DNA of 28,293 nt from Chth-196 sp044370935 (GTDB lineage: Bacteria > Verrucomicrobiota > Verrucomicrobiia > Chthoniobacterales > Chthoniobacteraceae): the NCBI GenBank assembly GCA_044370935.1, contig JBILUQ010000010.1, forward strand, positions 1 to 28,293. Direction: 5' to 3'. Below are positions 12,601 to 21,600 of this stretch, piece by piece; the stretch's first letter is position 1, and each line of letters starts with the position of its first letter. The notes under the pieces are model-generated. The model worked only from the letters and a program-made list of their open reading frames with translations. It made no database searches and was not told the origin of the DNA. Both the position numbers and the translations under genes were made by a program.

Positions 12601-15600
12601 CTAAATCGCTCGTGGTCGGCGCACTCAGTGTAAGCGTCAAAGACCCATCTTGAACCGCACTCCTCTGTAGAATAGTGGTACCTTTAACAATGCCAGGGCC
12701 TTTGACTGGCATGCCAACGCTCACAAAGTCGGCCCCTCGCCACGAAAGAGCCTGCGAGCCTCTGATAGTCTCCACAGGCCCGTACAGCTTTCCATCCATC
12801 ATCACACTGACGGACTTGGAAGTTTTGAGGGCAGGCTGGCTAAGCGCCAGATAACTCCCAAGGGCCCGGGTCGCAATGGAACCGCCCGCCTGCATGGAGT
12901 ATGGTCCAAAAATGTTGCCATTGATGTTAAACATTAAGTTTGTGGCCGCTTGGTATGTGAGGGTAATGCTTCCATTGGCTACGGAGGTGCCCGCCCAAAG
13001 CAAAACCCCGTTAGATGTTTCGAATTCAAGGGCTCCCCCAGGTCCGACTGACCGCACACGTGGCCCACCGTTCCCCACCAAAGTCGTCATACTGGGGTTG
13101 TTGTTATAAGTCGGCACGCTCATGCTTCCCCCAGCAACCGGGTTAGTAACGGTTCGCATCGTTAAAATTGAGCCGCTTGCCAAACCCACGGATTGCCCCG
13201 GTCGAATGGCGCTCGAATCAAAGCTGCTGACCAATGTGTTGGGCAAGAAAACTCCCGAATCCGAAGTAACACTAGCACCAGTCTTCGAAAAACTGAATGT
13301 TCCAGAAACTGTCGCCGTAGCCGCAGCCGACAAAGTCAGCTGGTTGTTCACACCATCTATTCCTGTGATCCGAGTCCCGGCAGGAATCCCCGCTCCATCC
13401 ACCTGAAGGCCCAGCTGCAAACCGTCCGCAGTGGAAATACTCAGGATGGATCCGCCCCGCAGTATTTGTCCCGTCAAAGTGACCCTACTGCGGCCATATG
13501 ACAGATAGAAATCAGGTAAGGCCGTCGAGCCAGTGGCACGCTGATTCATGGTGAACAAACGGGCGCCAAGTGGATCACCGACGTTCGAATTGGCGCTGGT
13601 TAGATCGAAGTACCCTCCAGACAAAACTGCATTCCTGTCGTTGGCCGCAATCCCGGACGGCGCAAAATTGACATCATAGGGGGCGACAAAAACCGTGCCG
13701 TGCGGAATCAAGGGACTGCCAACAGCCCTGCCCCAGGAGGCAAGTTTGTTCCATTCATTCGCCAATCCATACGGACCGAAGGGCTCGGCGAAGTCTGTGA
13801 CCAGGGTTCCAGCAATTATCTCCGCCGCCGGAGTTGCGGAACCAAGCCCTCTTCCGCTCAGTGTCACCAACGATCCACCCGAGGTTAGCTGCATCCCAGG
13901 AGTGTAGAGCACCTCCGGATTCACTATTAAAGTGTACGTCCCAGTCCTGATCGCAGCCTGCGAAATCGTTAAAACACCAGAAGCGACTCCGGTGATTTGA
14001 GTTCCATACGGTAATCCGCTACCCATCACCGTCATTCCAACTCGCAATCCTGAGGTCTGCGCAGCCCCTTCTCGCGAGGCAACCGTGATTCTGTTCGAGT
14101 TTGCGACAACCTCCGCGTCTTTCAGCGTCACAAAAGGAACTGTCGCCACAAAGCTCGCCAAACCAGTCATTTGCGATGAAGGAAAATCCTTGGTTTTGCC
14201 ACTCAACGTGAGCTTTGTGCCATCCGCCGCACTCAGAAAACTCACAAGCGTAGTGTCGTTGGAAAGGTTCAATCCAAAAATAGATAATCCTGGGGTTAAC
14301 GGATTGCCCTCATTAATCGATGCGACCAGCGCTTCAGACGAATTTGCTGCTGCAAACGCACCTTTGAGCTCAATGACATAGTTGGGATTCACCACAAGAA
14401 GCTGGTCGCTCGAATTAGCCTCAGCCGCCTTGCTCAGCGTCAGGGAGAGTCCGTCATCTCCGACGGACTGAACAAACGCATCTGCCGGTATTCCTGTGCC
14501 ATAAATCGGCTGACCTACAATCGAGTACCCGTTGGTTCCGGAAAAAGTCAGAGCGCCCGGGTTGACACTGCCTGAGGCATTGGCCAAGAGCCTGAACTGC
14601 GTGCTACTCGTCACGGAGTTCACCGTCCCAATTTCCACCCCTGCATACGTAACCTTCATGCCCGTATAGAGCTTCGCGGTAGTTGCCCCGCCTACGATTG
14701 TGACATCAGCAGTACCCGAGGTCAAAGAACCCTGAAGCGTAAACGAACTCGGCGAGACCACGGTGCCGTCGTCCAAATACATCGCCTTAATCGGCGTCGA
14801 AAACTGCACGTTATAACTTTCCTCTGTCGTGCTGGCTCGCGGAAGCGCAATATAGGATCGGTTCCGGCTTCCCGAGGACACCGAACTCGCCGGATTTGCA
14901 CGATCCCCAGCGAGATTCACCAGCAATTTGACTCCCCCGGAGGTCTTGCGTGCGGGCAGGCTCAACTCAAAATTTGTGATCGGCGTCAGGAGGCTTTTAA
15001 TTCTGGTGCCGCCATAAAGGTTTTCAATTTTGGGTTCGCGAATCACCGAGTTCACATCGTCGTAACTGGGCACGCTCCCACTGACAGCCATCGTGCCACC
15101 TTCAGTGAAATTCACGGCCTGATACCGCGCAGTCGTCGGATCCACGAACCAGAGGCGGCCGGGCGTGATAAGCGGTGCGAGGCTGAACCCACTAAGCTCG
15201 GGATGGTAGGATACGTCTGAGGAACCCGTAAAAACTGGCGCGAAACTGATTTCGGAGTTACCCGTATCAATTGCCGTGAGTAACACTTTCTGTGTGCTGT
15301 TGGTGGCGATACTTCCCCCGAGCAGTGCCATACCCTGATAAAGTTTCGTCAAGTCTCCTGAAACGGTCAAACTGTTCTCGGAAGTCTTGGCCCCTACACC
15401 GAGCGGTACTGGTGCAAAAAACGCTCTAACATCAATACCGGGATAGAATGAGGTGATATTGCCACTGATTCCAACGGTGCGTGAGCTCAGGCTCGCGCCG
15501 CCAGTGAGGTACGCTAGGTTAGGCAACCCGTTCCCAATTTGCGATCCCCCGAAGCTCGGCAAGGGGCTGTCGATGATCATATTTCTTCCAAGCGCCGATA

Positions 15601-18600
15601 GCACTTGGTCACCCGCATTCAAGGTAAGCTGATTGGGTGAACTGAGGTCCCCATAAAATTGTGAAACCACAATCCGAGTTGGATCCAGAATAATCGGTGC
15701 GCCAGGCTGCTGCGGCACAAGACTGGCGGAGAGGGCCGGCTGGTTGAGGGTAAACTGATTGCTTGAAAGGATCGATTCGACGCTCGCCCCCGGAGGAAGG
15801 CCCGCGCCGTACGCCGCCATCCCAATCCAACTCGGGTCCATTTGAATAAAATTGGTATCAAAATCCACAATCGTGCTACCAGGAATCGTGGTGATCGAAG
15901 ACCCGCCTCCTTGGGCTGCACTTCGGACGAAGTTCCTTCCCCTGAGTCGGATGTACGGAGCTGTCGCATAAATGACCGCTCCATTTGCGGCTTCGGGCAC
16001 GTTGCTGAGGGTGTAGGCGGCGTAGGGGATGGTGGTGTAGTTGCTTGTGCCCACCAATGGGGTGTTTAGCGTGAGGTACGTACTATCCCTCTTTGATGCC
16101 ACTCTCGCCCCGGCTGGGATCTTGGCTATTGCAGGAGCACCCAGCGCGCTTAAATTCCCCAGACTGTTAACCAGGGGCATGCCTGAAAAATAACCCGAGT
16201 TTTCAAAAACTTGAATCTCTGTCCCATTAGCGGTGGACTGGTTCAGAATCGAAGACACTATCGAGGTGTTCACCAAAAGCGTCTCGTAGGACAGGGGCTC
16301 GTCCAAGCCGTTCACCAGGCCATCGTCATTGGCATCGTAAAGGCTGACTGGAATATCAGCCCCGAGCGTTTGGGACAACTCGATGGTCACCGGATCGGTA
16401 TATTCATTGATGAATTCAATAAATGTACCCCGTTGTATCCCATAACCAAATACAGGCATGCCTACCCTCAAATCATCACCCTGCGCTCGGATAAGCGCCA
16501 TGGCATTGGTTCCACCCTCAAGCGAAATAACGCTGGATCCCATTCTTCCCCTCGCGTTCACAGTCACAAACGGGGGGGTCACGACGATCGGCGCACCTTC
16601 AGAGATGCTTGGAAATGGGATAGGATTAGTGCCCGGCTGATTCGTGATATTGAGAATAATCTCAGTGTTGTCTTTGGCCAACGCCTCTGCAGTCACCAAC
16701 GTAATGGTGTTATTTCCCCACCATGCAAGTCGCGCAGTGAGCGGACAACCGGACTGCGCAATGGTACCGGCTTGCACGAAAAGCCGCTTCGAGTGCGGAC
16801 GCGTCGAAATCGCGGGTATCACCTGTGCGGGGATATTTGAGAAGATGAGGCTCCCAGCAGCTAGGTTTCCAGCGGTGATTGTGTTTAACGTGCCGTTTAG
16901 GACAACCTTCCTGCCATCGTCGCTTACTTGCCTCACAAAAGTGCCCGGAGGCACCAAAGGAATATACCCCGTGAAACTCCCGGCGCTCGCCAAACTCCCG
17001 TAGTTCGGCCCCCCATCAAGGGTTCCACCATGAACCAACATCCCCGCAGAAAGATTGCTCGAACCCGCAAAAGTGAGCTCCGTACCATCTACAGAGAGGC
17101 TGCCCGGTGACCGCATTTTTGGGACGTAACCCGCTATTCCAAAGGTGCCAGACGTAACCGCGCTACCAAGACTCCCCCGAATGGTCACCACACCCCCGGA
17201 AACGTCTGCAACCTCAGCCCAGCCTCGCTGCGATTCCACTAAGCTGCCGGAATTTAGAAACGGATGGAAAAGCGTCATTCCAGGCTTTAAATAGGAAGGA
17301 ATGGTTGTCCCTGTGATTTGACTTGCACCGGCGGATGCGCTACCCCCCGGAAGCCAATAACCGGGTGTTGCAGCAGCTGAACCTACCGAGATGTTGTTCA
17401 CGACACTCGATACATTGCCGGGCGCCAGACTCGGAGAGGCAGAAAAATAGATCCGTTCGGTCGTAGCCGAAGGGTTGAGGGAATAGATGCTGCTAAATGT
17501 GATGCTTGCCCCGGAACTCACGCCGGTGACTGCGCCCGACAGCGTCACCACGTTCCCCGACACAGAGACAACCGAACGGCCGGCAGGGATGCCAGCGCCT
17601 GAAACGGGCATGTTTGGGACAATCCCCGTCACTGTTGCCATGGTGAGTGTGGTCGCGCCATTCGGAGAGGAGGCGGCAGTGGTAAGTATTGCAGTGGGGG
17701 ATAAAGTGGCAAACGAGCCCAACGAGTAGGTTCCCGCCGTCCAGGTTGATACAACGATATCCGTCGGATTGACCGTCATAATCATTGCACCCAAGGGCGA
17801 GAGGCCAGGCGCATGGATCACCATCCCACGCTGCAGTCCGGACCGCCATGAGGACGCGTTCCCGCTGACTGCAGCTAGACTGCCGATGGACACCAATCCA
17901 TTGCTAATCACGCCGGCTGCGCTGGTGAACACTCCATACTCTTTGGAAACACTATGGTATGCTGCCACCAAAGTAATCGGACCGCCGGACTGGGCTACAT
18001 TCTGGTTGAGCGTAAAGGTGTTTCCGCTTGTGATGGATGCAATCTGGGAATATCCGTTACCCCCGAATGCAACCCTCGAAACACTTCCTGAGGTCGATGG
18101 CGCGGTGATGATCATACCGGGCGCAAGTCCTGCGGTGGTCCCGCACGTTACAGTCGGGCTGCCCGCAGTGAGTGTCGCGTTCGGAATACTCACTACGGCT
18201 GTCCCCACGGACATCGCCGTTCCCGTCGTTGCCGTCGCAAAAGTGCCCAACGCGATTGCGCTACTCGAAGTAAATGTCAAACTCCCCGACGAAGAGCTGC
18301 CCGCCGAAGTCAAGTCGAGCGTTCCCGTCCCGATTGTAAAACCCGTGCCGCCCGAGGCTATCGACCTGACACGAGCAAGATTCGGAATCCCGGGACCAAA
18401 GACTCGCATGCCAACAGCGATCCTCTCGGTGGGCAGCGTTCCGACGGTGACCAGCGAGCCCCCATCCACCGTTGAAGCCGCCGCAAGATCCACCCCCGCT
18501 GCGAAGTTTACCGCCCCACTATATTCTCCTGCAAGCGTGCCGTTCAGCACTACCTGCTGTTTCTGAACCCCCCCAGAAGTGCCCACGACCACCAACCCGT

Positions 18601-21600
18601 CAGGAAATAGCCGGCTTCCTCCGCCCCCAACTGTAGGCAGACGCCCTGGATTTCCGGGCACGGCGAGAAAACCCAAATCGGCATGGAATGTCGTATTGCT
18701 GTTTCCACTCCAAGCGGTGCCGTTGAGCACGACGGGCTGCCCATCCGCGCGCGTGATGGGCGAATAATACTGATTCCAAGTGTTGATATTGTTCGCCCCG
18801 ACAAATTCTGGGACCGCAACGAATGACGATCCTGCAACAAATGTATTCGAGCCGCTAATCGAGACTGACGAGTTTGCCTTATCGACACCGGTCACTACTA
18901 CAACGCCCGAAGTACCCGAAACCAAATTCGCCCCGAGAAGCCTCGTGCCATAGCTCAATCCGCTTACATCGTTAAGCTTCAAACTCACCGTGTTGGAGAC
19001 CGACGCCGGAGTTGTTACCATCCCCCACGAACGCACCCCGAGGACTCGGCTTGGAATGACCGAGGCATTGACCACTGCATCGATCTGCACTCCACCAGTC
19101 CCACCTGGACCAAATGCTCCAATCTCGAACGTTCGGTCGTCGATGATTCGTTTCACAAAAGCCCTGTCCGGAAGATTCTTGTGATGTAAGAACATCCCCG
19201 GCAGCAGCCCCCGGGTGCTCCATGTTCGGATAATCGTCGAGTTAGTAATAAAACTACAAGTTCTGAGAGGCAACGCCGGTATTGCGGTGAGGACGCCCCC
19301 CAATCCCGCTGTCGGCCACGTCACCGTGTTTCCCCCACCCGCATAATAACCCGAACTACCATTCCTCCTGGCAAAACTGATCGCAGTAGTGGCAATGGTG
19401 CCGCCGTTAAACGAAGAGGTGTTGCTACCAGACAAGATAAAATTAAATCCGTAATCTTCAACGTTCCCTTCATGGCTCGCAGGAATAGCCAGTTTCAGGT
19501 GATTGAATTCATTGTATGTAAAATACCCCCCCGCGCCGATCGCCACCCCATACAGATCCGTCGGCGAATCCGGCAAAAACGCGAGCGGCCCGTCCAGCGG
19601 AATAGGCCCGCTGAGTCCAACTGAACCGGCGCTGATCAGTGAAACCTTTCCAGCAGCGGTAGCAATCCCATTCAAAGCATAGAACAAATACTTGGCATCC
19701 GTGAAAACTTTTTGCAGATCGCCCGTGATTCCCTGACCGGATGCGAACAACGTCGTGCCAGCCGAGACAGTGGCCGCCTGCGAAAGCGTGATGATGCTGA
19801 GTGTTGCATTACTGACATAGACACTCTGAATTTTCGTACCAGCAGCAATGCCGGGACCCGTGACATCCATACCGCTGCTCCATCCGGAGTTGAAGCCGCT
19901 GGCGATGTTCAACGTGCCCGAGCTTGTTCCCGGCCAGTTCGCAACCACCTGATTGGGAACGTCTCGATTCACAGCCGGCAGCGCCACCGTGAAGCGCCCG
20001 TAGGATAGTGTTCCATTTACCACTCGAGATTCATCGTCCACCGAATACACATAGCACCCTGCGGGCAAATTCTTGTTAATAACTCGCATCCCGGGCCGGA
20101 CTCCGCGAGCCCCCCACCATTTTTGATCATTGGGAATGGTTGCATCCGCGAGAACTGCGGGAGAGCTCTCGCGCACCTCGACAGTAAAAGTCCCCGCCAT
20201 AAGGGTCTTCGCCATGGCAAGCGCGCGGCCTTTGACGCCAACGGTTCCCACCGAAACAATACTTCCTGAAATCAAGGCGTTGTTAGGATCTGCGCGGATC
20301 CGCAGTACCTGACGCATCGGCTTGATTGCATAATTTTCAAAGTCGTCCCCATTCGGATTGTAATCGGGCAAAGCCTCCAAGGATGCCGTCTGAGCGGATA
20401 AGGAGTCGCTTGGGGGAACAACAAACGCTGATAGAGAAGGTGCTCCAATCGTCGACACTGATTCTCCGAACAGTGTTCCCACGTTGATGGAGCCATTAAT
20501 CAGAGTGATGCTGCGGCCATCGCTGGACACTGTCCCAACTTCCACTGTGTCCGGCAACCCAGTCCCCACCAAGCGCATTCCGGGCAAAATCCCGTACGCC
20601 GTGCCCACGGCGAGAATGGAGGACTGGTTTGTCATTTTCACCCCCGTGACAGGCATGGAATCCGGAAAGTAAACCATCGCGAGCGGGATGTTGTACTTGG
20701 GATCCGTCTCAGAAAGCTGGAAGAAAGTATTGGGGAAAGTTTGATAGCTGGTGAGGCCTCCCGCATTCCACTGCTGCGAAACTGCGTTTGATCCCCCTGA
20801 AACCGAAAACCTCAGTTTGTTGCCGCTGATTTCAGCCACCTGCATGGCGGCCGGCACGCCCGTCGAAACAGTCCCGGGCATTACCGGTGTGCCCACCTTC
20901 AGATCCTTTGGCACAAATGTCCCATCAAGCTGAAGCCCGTCATCCGAGGCCGTCAGTGTAAACTCCACCGGCCCACCGGCGGTAGATCTCGATAAAATCC
21001 CGTAAAGCGTCTTCATCCTGGGGACCGCGTAGAGCGGGTTGCCAAAGTTTCCAGATATGGCGTTGCTGAGGGTGATGACTGGGGCCGTGGGGCTTGCCGC
21101 CGGCGCATTCGTGTTTTGGCCGCCGCCAGCCAATGTCCCGCTGGTGTCGATCGAGGTGATGACGGCAGAAGAACCGCTGTTCGAAAGATCCAGTCCGGAA
21201 ACAATCATCCCAGTTGAAAGCCCGCGGGTGCCATTACTCGTGAGGATGAACTGCTGCGAGCGATTGCCCGAAATTGGCCTTCCCACCGCAGTAAACGTGT
21301 AATACTTGCGATCAACCCAAATATCGCTCCCCGCGGTATCCTTCGTGACCTCACCGTCGATACTCAGCGTACCGGATGTCGCTAAGCCCCCGTTGCCTGG
21401 AACCAATGTGATCTGGTTCGGGCTGCTTTGTTTCGTGGAAAGTGGGATCGGCCCACCGTTGTCAAGAGGATCTCCCAAAAGAGACATCCCAGCGCTAATC
21501 ACAAGGGAACCGGGCAAAACAGTGGAGCCCGAAGTTCTCCCAAGCAAGCCATTATCGACCCAGTTTTTGGTAATTGTGATCGTATTTGCCGACTTGTTGG

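Noticed and set aside
16211..16840. Plus-strand open frame of 209 codons
   Set aside because: It is a shadow of the GM-module array; no start signal, no domain and no neighbour relationship support it.
17769..18566. Plus-strand open frame of 265 codons
   Set aside because: It lies wholly antisense to the giant gene. The opposite frame shows conserved GM modules, while this one gives a compositionally odd protein rich in P, A and V with no recognisable domain.
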